NCBI GenBank assembly: GCA_029008595.1 | Contig: JAQXJH010000081.1 | Span: 1 to 62,303 of the forward strand | Direction: 5' to 3' | DNA from: Bacillota bacterium | Lineage (GTDB): Bacteria; Bacillota; Clostridia; Oscillospirales; Acutalibacteraceae | DNA length: 62,303 nt | Shown: positions 7,637 through 15,346 of the stretch, piece by piece | Position numbering within the stretch: position 1 is the stretch's first letter | How the letters are laid out: each line of letters opens with the position of its first letter | Program-made: the position numbers and the translations under genes | Notes under the pieces: generated by a model | The model's database searches: none | Told to the model about the DNA's origin: nothing | What the model saw: the letters and a program-made list of their open reading frames with translations, nothing else

Positions 7637-10015
7637 ATGACAGAAAACCAACAGAAACATTACCGCGCGCTTGAGCTGGATAAGGTTCTTGCCATGCTTG
7701 CGGAGGAAACCTCCTGCAGCGATGCCGCAGCGATGGCCCGCGCGATCGTTCCGCAGAGCGATCTGGAAACCGTCCGGACGCTGCTGCAGGAAACGGATGA
7801 TGCATACCGTCTGGTCGGCAGCTTCGGCTCTCCGAGCTTCGGCGGGCTGAACGGCTGCGAAAATTCGCTGCGCCGCGCCGCTGCCGGCGGAACGCTGACC
7901 ATGGGCGAACTGCTCAGAATTTCGTCGCTGCTGCACGGAATGCGCGCGCTGATCGAATGGCGCCGCCATTCGGAGGGCATGGCCACCTGCATCGACTGGC
8001 GCTTTGATGCGCTTTGCCAGAATAAATATCTGGAAGAAAAAATCGATTCGGCAATCCTTTCGGAAGAAGAGATGGCTGACAACGCCTCTCCCGCGCTGAA
8101 TGATATCCGGCGGAAGATCCGCGGCGCTTCCGGGCGCGTGCGCGAGCAGCTGGATAAAATGATCCGTTCGTCGGCCTACCAGAAATACCTGCAGGATCCG
8201 ATCGTCACGATGCGCGACGGGCGCTATGTCGTGCCGGTCAAGGCGGAATGCCGCGGCGAGATCCCCGGTCTGGTGAACGACACCTCCGCCAGCGGCGCAA
8301 CGGTGTTTGTGGAGCCGATGGGCGTGGTGGAAGCAAATAATGAGATCCGTGTGCTGCAGGCCAAGGAAAAAACGGAGATCGAGCGGATCCTGACCGAACT
8401 TTCCGCCGAGGCGGGCAGCTTTGCCGATGCGATCATCGACGGATATCACAACGCGCTGGAGCTGAATGTGATCTTTGCAAAGGCGCGCCTGGCATATAAG
8501 ATGAAGGCTTCTATGCCGTCGATGAATGACGAAGGCCGTATCGCATTCAAAAAAGCGCGCCATCCGCTGATCGACCCGGCAAAGGTTGTCCCCACCACCG
8601 TTGAGCTGGGCGCCTCGTTCGATACGCTGGTGATCACCGGCCCGAACACCGGCGGCAAAACCGTTGCGCTGAAAACGATCGGACTGCTCAGTCTGATGGC
8701 CATGTGCGGCCTGCTGCTGCCGGTCTCCGACAACAGCGAGGCGTCCGTATTCACGCGCGTTCTTGCCGATATCGGCGACGAACAGAGCATCGAACAGTCG
8801 CTTTCCACCTTTTCGGCTCATATGACCAACATCATTTCCATTATGAAAACCGTCGATCCTCACAGTCTGGTGCTGATCGATGAGCTTGGCGCAGGCACCG
8901 ACCCGGTCGAGGGTGCGGCGCTGGCGCGTTCGATTCTGGAAAATATGCGCACCAGCGGCTGCCGGATTGCGGCGACGACCCATTATGCCGAGCTGAAGGC
9001 ATTCGCGCTGCAGACGGACGGTGTGGAAAACGCCTGCTGCGAATTTGACGTGGCGACGCTTTGCCCGACCTACCGCCTGCTGATCGGCGTGCCCGGCCGT
9101 TCCAACGCGTTTGCGATTTCGGAGCGTCTCGGGATGCAGCCGGAGATCGTGGAACGCGCGCGCGAGCTGCTTTCCACGGAAAACACCCGTTTTGAGGATG
9201 TGGTGCGAAAGCTGGAGCAGAGCCGTCAGGAGCTGGAAAATGAAAAGCAGCTGATCGCGTCGCTCCGCAGGGAAGCAGCCGAGGCAGCCGCGCAGCTGGC
9301 CCGGCAGAAGGAAGAGCAGGAGCGTTTCCGGCAGAACGAAATGGAGAAAGCCAAGGTGGAAGCGCGCAACCTTACCGCCCGCACCCGTGCGCAGGCGGAA
9401 GCGCTGCTTGCGGAGCTGGAAGAGCTGCGCAGGAACAAGGAAGCCGTCGATTCCGGCAAAGCCCGTGCCGGTCTGCGCGCCGGGATCCGCGCCATGGAAG
9501 AAGCGTCCGATCCCGTTGCACAGCGCCGCAGCAACGACGGGTACCGTCTGCCGCGGGAGCTGAAAAAAGGCGATACGGTGCTGATTTTTGATATCGATAA
9601 AAAAGCGTCGGTGCTTTCGGCGCCGGACCGGAACGGGATGGTGGAGGTTCAGGCGGGCATCATCAAAACGCGCGTTCCCCTGACGAACCTGCGTCTGGTG
9701 GAAGAAAAGAAGAAGACGGAGCCGCTGCGCCATGTTGCAACGCGCAATATCCGTTCCAAAGCGGCAGCGCCGGTCAAAACGGAGGTCGATCTGCGCGGGA
9801 AAACGGTGGAAGAGGCGCTGGTGGATCTTGACCGTTTTCTGGATTCCGCAGTGCTGATGGGAATCGGCCTCGTTTCGATCATCCACGGCAAAGGGACGGG
9901 AACGCTGCGCAGCGCGGTGCAGCAGCATCTGAAAGCGCATCCCAGCGTAAAAAGCTTCCGCCTCGGCGTTTATGGGGAAGGGGAAAACGGCGTTACGATC
10001 GCCGAACTGAAATAA
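7637..10015 (+). CDS. mutS2: Endonuclease MutS2 (MutSB), ribosome rescue/recombination factor
   Basis: This protein of 792 residues has the MutS2 architecture. An N-terminal core and clamp region come first, then the ATPase domain with Walker A GPNTGGKT at about residue 334 and the LIDELGAGTDP Walker B region. A long charged coiled coil follows at about residues 510-600. A C-terminal Smr nuclease domain begins with VDLRGKT at about residue 716 and includes IIHGKGTG. It lacks the mismatch-recognition domain of true MutS. In B. subtilis, MutS2 acts on collided ribosomes and in recombination. There is no strong promoter in the upstream gap, so read-through from the recO operon is possible. Confidence 0.95.
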   Translation: MTENQQKHYRALELDKVLAMLAEETSCSDAAAMARAIVPQSDLETVRTLLQETDDAYRLVGSFGSPSFGGLNGCENSLRRAAAGGTLTMGELLRISSLLHGMRALIEWRRHSEGMATCIDWRFDALCQNKYLEEKIDSAILSEEEMADNASPALNDIRRKIRGASGRVREQLDKMIRSSAYQKYLQDPIVTMRDGRYVVPVKAECRGEIPGLVNDTSASGATVFVEPMGVVEANNEIRVLQAKEKTEIERILTELSAEAGSFADAIIDGYHNALELNVIFAKARLAYKMKASMPSMNDEGRIAFKKARHPLIDPAKVVPTTVELGASFDTLVITGPNTGGKTVALKTIGLLSLMAMCGLLLPVSDNSEASVFTRVLADIGDEQSIEQSLSTFSAHMTNIISIMKTVDPHSLVLIDELGAGTDPVEGAALARSILENMRTSGCRIAATTHYAELKAFALQTDGVENACCEFDVATLCPTYRLLIGVPGRSNAFAISERLGMQPEIVERARELLSTENTRFEDVVRKLEQSRQELENEKQLIASLRREAAEAAAQLARQKEEQERFRQNEMEKAKVEARNLTARTRAQAEALLAELEELRRNKEAVDSGKARAGLRAGIRAMEEASDPVAQRRSNDGYRLPRELKKGDTVLIFDIDKKASVLSAPDRNGMVEVQAGIIKTRVPLTNLRLVEEKKKTEPLRHVATRNIRSKAAAPVKTEVDLRGKTVEEALVDLDRFLDSAVLMGIGLVSIIHGKGTGTLRSAVQQHLKAHPSVKSFRLGVYGEGENGVTIAELK

Positions 10016-10076
10016 CGCATAACCGTAATGCCGGATCCATACAAATGGAGCAGAGATCAAAAAAGAGGTGATCCGA

Positions 10077-11009
10077 TTGTCCGGAACCAAAAAAAAGCGC
10101 CGCTTCGGTTTGCTGGACGGCATTCTCTGCGCGGTGCTGCTTCTGACGGCTGCCGCGGCAGGATGCTATTTTCTGGCGGCTGACCGCAGCGCCGCAGAGG
10201 GATATTCCGTTGAAGAAAACGATCATGCCGTCACGCTGCTGGCCAAGGCCGCGCTGACCGGAGAGGAAACCGAGCTTTCCGCTGCGCAGATGAACCGGCT
10301 GCTGCAAAAAAAGATCGATACCTCCGCTTCCTGTGTGCAGCAGATCCTTGTCAGGCCGTCCGGAACGGAAAATGAGATCGAATTCTGTATTACCGTCCGT
10401 GCAAAGGAACACGACTGGGTCGTTTCCGGCAGAGGAACACTGCTTGCGGAAACGGAGAACAATACGGTGAAAGCGTTCGTCTTTTCGCCGGAGAAGCTGC
10501 GGCTCGGCCGGCTGCCGGTTCCGCGGAGCCTGTTCTTTTCGCTGCTGCAGCAGGATATTCTGCCGGACGGAATAACGGCGGCCGATGGGAAGCTGTTCTT
10601 TTCCGCTTCGTTGGTTCCGGCGTCTCTGGCGTCCTTCCGGGTAACCGGAACGGCGTTCGTTTTTCGCCCGAAAGGCCCGGTGGATCAGCTGATGGATAAG
10701 ATCGACGATTTTGTCCGGCAATCGCCGGAGGAGCAGAGCCAAAGCTGGCAGGAGCTGAGGCAGGAGCTGGCGGAGCAGGCCGAACAGGCCCTTGCCGAAG
10801 GGAAAGATGCGTTTGATGCATTCCGGCAGAAGCTTCAGGGACAGTATTCCTCTCTGGATACCGAACAGATCTTTTCCGAGGTCGAAAGCGGCCTGCAGAG
10901 CGCCGCGGGCGCCATGGAGGATTTTGTGCAGCAGAACGGAGATAAGATTTCCGATGCGGTTCAGGATCTTCTGGATGCTCTTCAGAGCGGAGCATCGTCC
11001 GGAGACTGA
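10077..11009 (+). CDS. Unrecognised membrane-anchored extracytoplasmic protein (310 aa)
   Basis: I do not recognise this protein. A short basic N-terminus (KKKRRFG) leads into one hydrophobic segment at about residues 12-34. The rest, about 275 residues, should lie outside the membrane. The middle is a mixed domain that mentions no known motif to me. The last 100 residues are helical, glutamine- and glutamate-rich and probably coiled coil. The TTG at 10077 is preferred because AGAGGTGAT, a near-perfect anti-16S match, lies 5 bp upstream; the GTG inside that site is less likely. A strong terminator follows. It sits 61 bp behind mutS2, perhaps in the same transcript. Confidence 0.7.
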   Translation: MSGTKKKRRFGLLDGILCAVLLLTAAAAGCYFLAADRSAAEGYSVEENDHAVTLLAKAALTGEETELSAAQMNRLLQKKIDTSASCVQQILVRPSGTENEIEFCITVRAKEHDWVVSGRGTLLAETENNTVKAFVFSPEKLRLGRLPVPRSLFFSLLQQDILPDGITAADGKLFFSASLVPASLASFRVTGTAFVFRPKGPVDQLMDKIDDFVRQSPEEQSQSWQELRQELAEQAEQALAEGKDAFDAFRQKLQGQYSSLDTEQIFSEVESGLQSAAGAMEDFVQQNGDKISDAVQDLLDALQSGASSGD

Positions 11010-11032
11010 ACCACAGAAGGATAAAACCGGTC

Positions 11033-11069
11033 AAGGCAGCCTGACGCAGATCCGTCAGGCTGCCTTTTT
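11033..11069 (+). terminator. Rho-independent terminator
   Basis: A perfect 14-bp stem, left arm 11033-11046 and right arm 11053-11066, has a 6-nt loop and runs into a T tract. It closes the recO/mutS2 region before the ylxM-ffh promoter. Confidence 0.9.
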
Positions 11070-11132
11070 CCGCAGTACGCCGTCCGAAAGCGGTTTCCGG
11101 CCGTATTTTTTTCGGAAAAATACGAAAAAGCC

Positions 11133-11161
11133 TTGACTTCACGCGTATTCTCCCGTATAAT
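11133..11161 (+). promoter_or_regulatory. Sigma-A promoter for ylxM-ffh-rpsP-khpA-rimM-trmD
   Basis: TTGACT (11133-11138) and TATAAT (11156-11161) are separated by 17 bp, close to consensus. The promoter lies just after a strong terminator and 52 bp before ylxM, so it should drive the whole SRP and ribosome maturation block. Confidence 0.85.
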
Positions 11162-11213
11162 AAACAGCGGTGTAAAGAAAAAAACTTTACAGATTGTCGA
11201 AGGAGCGGGCAGC

Positions 11214-11576
11214 ATGGCAAAAAATCTGGAAGTTTCCATGCTTTACGATTTTTACGGAGCAGTTCTGACGGAAAAACAGCGTGATGTGATTGAGCTTTAT
11301 TACAACGAAGATCTCTCTCTGGCGGAGATCTCCCAGAACGAAGGCATCACCCGCCAGGGCGTCCGGGATGCGATCAAGCGTGCCGAGCAGCAGATGTTTG
11401 AAATGGAAGCGCAGCTCGGGTTGGTCAAACGGTTCCGGCAGATCGAAAAACAGCTGAACGAGGTTTCTGCCGCCGCGCAGCGCATCGCCGCATGCAATGC
11501 ACGCTACTGCGGGCCGTCGGAAATTTCGGAGCAGGCGGAAAAGATCCTGGTGCTTGCGCAGCAGCTGAAGGAATGA
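11214..11576 (+). CDS. ylxM: YlxM/p13-like helix-turn-helix protein, SRP-associated
   Basis: This protein of 120 residues has a sigma-70 region 4-like helix-turn-helix: a segment TEKQRDVIELYYNEDLSLAE followed by EISQNEGITRQGVRDAIKRAE. YlxM proteins are encoded next to ffh in Firmicutes and modulate the signal recognition particle in streptococci. The ATG at 11214 with GAAGGAG upstream is chosen over an in-frame start at 11133, which would fall inside the promoter. It is followed after 28 bp by ffh. Confidence 0.92.
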   Translation: MAKNLEVSMLYDFYGAVLTEKQRDVIELYYNEDLSLAEISQNEGITRQGVRDAIKRAEQQMFEMEAQLGLVKRFRQIEKQLNEVSAAAQRIAACNARYCGPSEISEQAEKILVLAQQLKE

Positions 11577-11604
11577 ATCAAAACAGGCGAAGGGAGAACG
11601 GCAA

Positions 11605-12939
11605 ATGGCGTTTGAAGGCCTTTCCGGTAAACTGACCGCCGCGTTCAAGCGGCTGAAAAGCAAAGGAAAACTGTCAGAATCCGATATCAAGGAAGCAATG
11701 CGCGAAGTGCGCCTTGCCCTTTTGGAAGCCGACGTAAATTATAAAGTCGCAAAAGAATTTACCAACACGGTGTCGGCCCGCGCAGTCGGCGCCGAAGTGA
11801 TGGATATCCTGACCCCGGCGCAGCAGGTCATCAAAATCGTCAACGAAGAGCTTACCGCGCTGATGGGAACGACGCAGTCGCTGATCTCTTTTGCGTCAAA
11901 GCCGCCGACGGTCATCATGCTCTGCGGTCTGCAGGGCGCGGGCAAAACCACCCACGCCGGCAAGCTTGCGGCAATGCTCAAGCGGCAGGGTCACCGCCCG
12001 ATGCTGGTCGCGTGCGATATTTACCGCCCGGCCGCAATCGAGCAGCTGCGTGTCGTCAGCGGACAGGCAGGCGCGGCGTTTTTTGAAAATGGCACCGAAA
12101 AACCGGTGGTCACGGCGCGCAAAGCAATTGCACACGCCAAGGATTACGGCAACGACGTCGTCATTGTCGACACCGCCGGCCGTCTGCATATCGACGAGGC
12201 GCTGATGGATGAACTGCGCGACGTAAAAAAAGAGGTCTCGCCCGACGAGATCCTGCTGGTCGTCGATTCCATGACCGGTCAGGATGCCGTCAACGCCGCC
12301 AAAGCATTTGACGATGCTCTCGGGATCACCGGTGTGATCCTCACCAAGCTCGACGGCGATACCCGCGGCGGCGCGGCGCTTTCCATCCGTGCCGTCACAG
12401 GAAAACCGATCAAATTTTCCGGTACCGGCGAAAAGCTGGAGGATCTGGAAGCGTTTCATCCCGATCGGATGGCCTCCCGTATTCTCGGCATGGGCGATGT
12501 GCTCACGCTGATCGAAGACGCCAGCCGCAAAATCGACCAGAAGCAGGCGGAAGAAACCGCCCGCAAGCTGCGCCAGAACAGGTTCGATCTCAACGATATG
12601 CTCGAGCAGTTTCAGCAGGTCAAAAAGATGGGTTCTGTCAAATCGCTCCTTTCCAAGCTGCCGGGCGTCGGCCAGCAGCTGCAGGATGTGGATATCGACG
12701 ACCGCATCATGGACCGCACCGCAGCGATCATTCTTTCCATGACGCCCGCCGAACGGGCAAAGCCGGAGCTGATCAATGCTTCCCGCAAAAAGCGCATCGC
12801 CGCCGGCTGCGGGCAGAAGGTGGAAGACGTCAACCGTCTTCTGCGCCAGTTTGAACAGACGCAGAAAATGATGAAGCAGCTCAACAGCAAAGGCGGAAAA
12901 CGCCGCATGATGCGCGGGATGGGCGGCTTCCCGATGTAA
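11605..12939 (+). CDS. ffh: Signal recognition particle protein Ffh (SRP54)
   Basis: Ffh is the GTPase of the signal recognition particle; with 4.5S RNA it directs nascent membrane proteins to FtsY. The protein has 444 residues. An N-terminal helical bundle comes first, then the G domain with GLQGAGKTT, DTAGR and TKLDGD motifs. The methionine-rich M domain ends in GGKRRMMRGMGGFPM, which is typical. It sits between ylxM and rpsP, the usual Firmicutes order. Confidence 0.98.
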   Translation: MAFEGLSGKLTAAFKRLKSKGKLSESDIKEAMREVRLALLEADVNYKVAKEFTNTVSARAVGAEVMDILTPAQQVIKIVNEELTALMGTTQSLISFASKPPTVIMLCGLQGAGKTTHAGKLAAMLKRQGHRPMLVACDIYRPAAIEQLRVVSGQAGAAFFENGTEKPVVTARKAIAHAKDYGNDVVIVDTAGRLHIDEALMDELRDVKKEVSPDEILLVVDSMTGQDAVNAAKAFDDALGITGVILTKLDGDTRGGAALSIRAVTGKPIKFSGTGEKLEDLEAFHPDRMASRILGMGDVLTLIEDASRKIDQKQAEETARKLRQNRFDLNDMLEQFQQVKKMGSVKSLLSKLPGVGQQLQDVDIDDRIMDRTAAIILSMTPAERAKPELINASRKKRIAAGCGQKVEDVNRLLRQFEQTQKMMKQLNSKGGKRRMMRGMGGFPM

Positions 12940-13004
12940 TTTCAGCAGCATTCACCCGGTACTCCGGTTGAAGATACAAGATTATTTTTCGGAGGTGAAA
13001 ACAA

Positions 13005-13250
13005 ATGGCAGTTAAAATCAGACTTCGTCGCATGGGCGCTAAAAAGGATCCGTTCTATCGTATCGTCGTTGCGGATTCCAGATACCCGCGTGATGGTCGT
13101 TTCATTGAAGAGATCGGAACCTATGATCCGAAAACGGAGCCGGCAACCCTGAAGGTTGATGCGGAAAAGGCAAAGAACTGGATCTCCAACGGCGCTCAGC
13201 CGACCGATACCGTCAAGGCTCTCTTCAAGAAAAACGGCATCACCGAATAA
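13005..13250 (+). CDS. rpsP: 30S ribosomal protein S16
   Basis: This is ribosomal protein S16, 81 residues, beginning with the conserved [20 protein letters not shown] segment. It is a structural protein of the small subunit body. A strong GGAGGTG site lies 6 bp before the ATG. It precedes khpA, rimM and trmD, as in most bacteria. Confidence 0.98.
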   Translation: MAVKIRLRRMGAKKDPFYRIVVADSRYPRDGRFIEEIGTYDPKTEPATLKVDAEKAKNWISNGAQPTDTVKALFKKNGITE

Positions 13251-13264
13251 GAGGAGGTGCTCAC

Positions 13265-13498
13265 TTGAAGGATCTTCTGATCACGATTGTTCAGGGGCTC
13301 GTGGAAGACCCGTCTGCCGTCCGTGTGGACGTGGATGAGCCCGGAGCGGATGGCACTGTCGTTTACCATCTGCATGTCGCCGAAGACGACATGGGCCGTG
13401 TGATCGGCAAGCAGGGCAGGATCGCAAAATCGATCCGTACCGTTATGCGTGCCGCAGCCGTGCGTGCCAACGAAAAAATTTCAGTGGAGATCGACTGA
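13265..13498 (+). CDS. khpA: KH-domain RNA-binding protein KhpA
   Basis: This 77-residue protein consists of a single KH domain with the GRVIGKQGRIAKSIR loop (GxxG motif) in its second half. KhpA pairs with KhpB (Jag/EloR) in Gram-positive bacteria as an RNA chaperone affecting cell elongation. The start is a TTG at 13265 behind a perfect GAGGAGGTG site. Its position between rpsP and rimM is conserved in Firmicutes. Confidence 0.94.
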   Translation: MKDLLITIVQGLVEDPSAVRVDVDEPGADGTVVYHLHVAEDDMGRVIGKQGRIAKSIRTVMRAAAVRANEKISVEID

Positions 13499-13506
13499 TG
13501 CCACAA

Positions 13507-13558
13507 GCCGTTCTTTCGGGCGGGGTTCTGCGGAGCCGCGTCCCCGGAACGGTTTTTT
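13507..13558 (+). terminator. Possible intra-operon attenuator
   Basis: In the 101-bp gap between khpA and rimM, CCGTTC (13508-13513) can pair with GAACGG (13547-13552) and GGGG with CCCC inside it. A run of six T follows at once. The stem has a bulge, so I treat it as a weak or partial terminator that could lower rimM-trmD relative to rpsP. Confidence 0.35.
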
Positions 13559-13599
13559 CTTTGCAGAGTCCGCTTTCCGCGAAAGGAATGATAAACAGG

Positions 13600-14112
13600 A
13601 TGAAACCGTTTTTGCAGATCGGAAAAATTGTCGGGACCCACGGCGTCCGCGGAGAACTGCGCGTGCAGCCGTGGTGCGACAGCCCCGCTTTTTTGTGCAG
13701 GTTCCGCACGTTTTACCTTGAGGAGGGAAAATCTCCGGTTCGGGTGCGTTCCGCCCGTGTGCAGAAAAACCTTGCCCTTGTTTCACTTGAGGGCGTGGAT
13801 TCCATCGAACAGGGAGATCAGCTGCGCGGCCGGATTCTGTGGATCAGGCGTGAGGACGCAAAGCTGGAGCCGGGGAAATTTTTTATTCAGGATCTGATCG
13901 GCCTGACCGTGCGGGACGCTGATACCGGCGTCTGCTACGGATCGCTGACCGACGTGATCTCCACCGGACGGACCGACGTTTATGAGGTTACCGGAGGCGA
14001 TAAAATTCCGCACCTGTTTCCCGCGATCCGCGATATCGTTATCAAAACCGACCCGGAATCCGGCGAGATGCTGATCCGGCCGATCGGAGGGATCTTTGAC
14101 GATGCGGATTGA
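13600..14112 (+). CDS. rimM: 16S rRNA processing protein RimM
   Basis: RimM binds ribosomal protein S19 and helps mature the 30S head. This protein of 170 residues begins MKPFLQIGKIVGTHGVRGEL, the family hallmark. It has the N-terminal RimM barrel and a C-terminal PRC barrel with a KIPHLFPAI segment. The frame is open back to 13498, but the ATG at 13600 matches the family start and has GAAAGGA upstream. Its end overlaps trmD by 11 bp. Confidence 0.94.
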   Translation: MKPFLQIGKIVGTHGVRGELRVQPWCDSPAFLCRFRTFYLEEGKSPVRVRSARVQKNLALVSLEGVDSIEQGDQLRGRILWIRREDAKLEPGKFFIQDLIGLTVRDADTGVCYGSLTDVISTGRTDVYEVTGGDKIPHLFPAIRDIVIKTDPESGEMLIRPIGGIFDDAD

Positions 14113-14791
14113 TATTCTGACCCTTTTTCCCGATCTGTGCGACCGCGTGCTCAGCGAAAGTGTGATCGGCCGTGCGCGGCAGAACGGGATCATCGAAGTG
14201 AATTGTCACAATATCCGGGATTATACGACGGATAAGCACCGCCGTGTGGATGATTATCCCTACGGCGGCGGAAAAGGGATGATCCTGCAGGCAGACCCGA
14301 TCTACCGCTGCTACGAAGCCATCCGGGAGGAGACCGGCGGCAAACCGCACCTGATCTATCTTTCGCCGCAGGGAAAAACGCTGACGCAGCAGAAAGCGCG
14401 CGAGCTGGCTGCTCTGCCGAATCTTGCGCTGCTCTGCGGTCATTATGAAGGGATCGACGAGAGGGTGATCGAGGAGATCGTGGACGAGGAGCTTTCCATC
14501 GGCGATTATGTGCTGACCGGCGGCGAGCTGCCGGCGCTGGTGGTGGCGGACTGTGTGGCAAGAATGCTGCCGGGCGTGCTGGCCGACGAGGTCTGCTTTA
14601 CGGAGGAAAGCCATTTTGCCGGTCTGTTGGAATATCCGCAGTATTCCCGCCCTGCCGAATGGCACGGCCGTGCCGTCCCGCAGGTACTGCTGAACGGCGA
14701 CCACAAAAAGGTGGATGCCTGGCGGGCGGAACAAGCCTTGCGCCGCACACAGGAAAAACGGCCGGATCTGCTGAAAAAAGAGCATTTCTGA
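14102..14791 (+). CDS. trmD: tRNA (guanine-N1)-methyltransferase TrmD
   Basis: TrmD methylates G37 of tRNAs with GNN-type third-letter contexts and prevents frameshifting. The protein has 229 residues. It begins MRIDILTLFPDL and contains LLCGHYEGIDERV and the trefoil-knot SAM region SIGDYVLTGGELPAL. The ATG at 14102 is placed 10 bp after GGAGGG. It overlaps rimM, as usual. A 219-bp gap follows that holds the ptsH promoter. Confidence 0.97.
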   Translation: MRIDILTLFPDLCDRVLSESVIGRARQNGIIEVNCHNIRDYTTDKHRRVDDYPYGGGKGMILQADPIYRCYEAIREETGGKPHLIYLSPQGKTLTQQKARELAALPNLALLCGHYEGIDERVIEEIVDEELSIGDYVLTGGELPALVVADCVARMLPGVLADEVCFTEESHFAGLLEYPQYSRPAEWHGRAVPQVLLNGDHKKVDAWRAEQALRRTQEKRPDLLKKEHF

Positions 14792-14914
14792 CCCTTTGAA
14801 GGCTGCAGCATGTCATATGATTACAAAAGTTTTCAACATAATAGGCATTCTGCACAAACAAGCTCAAAATCGGCGAAACGCAATCGGTTATCAATCCAAA
14901 AATGAACCATTCGA

Positions 14915-14942
14915 TTGACGATGCGGGTTTTTGTGATATAAT
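14915..14942 (+). promoter_or_regulatory. Sigma-A promoter for ptsH
   Basis: TTGACG (14915-14920) and TATAAT (14937-14942) are separated by 16 bp, about 70 bp before the HPr start. With the terminator behind the gene this makes HPr a mainly monocistronic unit. Confidence 0.85.
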
Positions 14943-15010
14943 ATATATTGTACCTGTAACACATTATATGTTGAAATATGCAAGACTATTGAGGTAGGAG
15001 ATGTTTTGTC

Positions 15011-15274
15011 ATGTATGTCAAAGATGTCATGGTGCAGAACCAGGTCGGTCTTCACGCTCGTCCCGCAACGTTTTTCATTCAAAAGGCGAATGAATTCAAG
15101 TCCACGGTCTGGGTGGAGAAAGAAGAGAGAAGAGTAAACTCCAAGAGCCTGCTCGGTGTTCTTTCCCTTGGCATCGTCGGTGGGACGACCATCCGTATCA
15201 TTGCGGACGGCCCCGATGAAGAGGAAGCCGTGGAAAGTCTTGTTAAACTCGTGCAGTCCGGTTTCACCGAATAA
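15011..15274 (+). CDS. ptsH: HPr phosphocarrier protein
   Basis: HPr transfers phosphate from enzyme I to sugar-specific IIA domains and, in Firmicutes, acts as CcpA co-repressor when phosphorylated on serine. The protein has 87 residues. The catalytic His15 is in GLHARPAT, and the regulatory Ser46 is in NSKSLLGV, so both phosphorylation sites are present and this is not a Crh-like variant. A good GGTAGGAGA site precedes the ATG. No ptsI is adjacent; it must be elsewhere. The unit has its own promoter and terminator. Confidence 0.94.
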   Translation: MYVKDVMVQNQVGLHARPATFFIQKANEFKSTVWVEKEERRVNSKSLLGVLSLGIVGGTTIRIIADGPDEEEAVESLVKLVQSGFTE

Positions 15275-15288
15275 TTTTTTACATGGCT

Positions 15289-15325
15289 GCGCATCGCCCG
15301 CTTCGGGGCGGTGCGCTTTTTTCTT
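15289..15325 (+). terminator. Rho-independent terminator behind ptsH
   Basis: An 11-bp GC-rich stem (15289-15299 with 15306-15316, one G-T pair) with a GCTTCG loop is followed by a T-rich tail. It ends about 20 bp before the uvrC start. Confidence 0.9.
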
Positions 15326-15346
15326 TCTGTAAAGGGGGGCTGCCGC

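Noticed and set aside
7460..10123. Very long open frame on the minus strand opposite mutS2 (and similar ones opposite murF-mraY, ftsW-murG and polC)
   Set aside because: No ribosome binding site or family motif. They mirror the codon pattern of the GC-rich genes on the plus strand, which all have clear family motifs.
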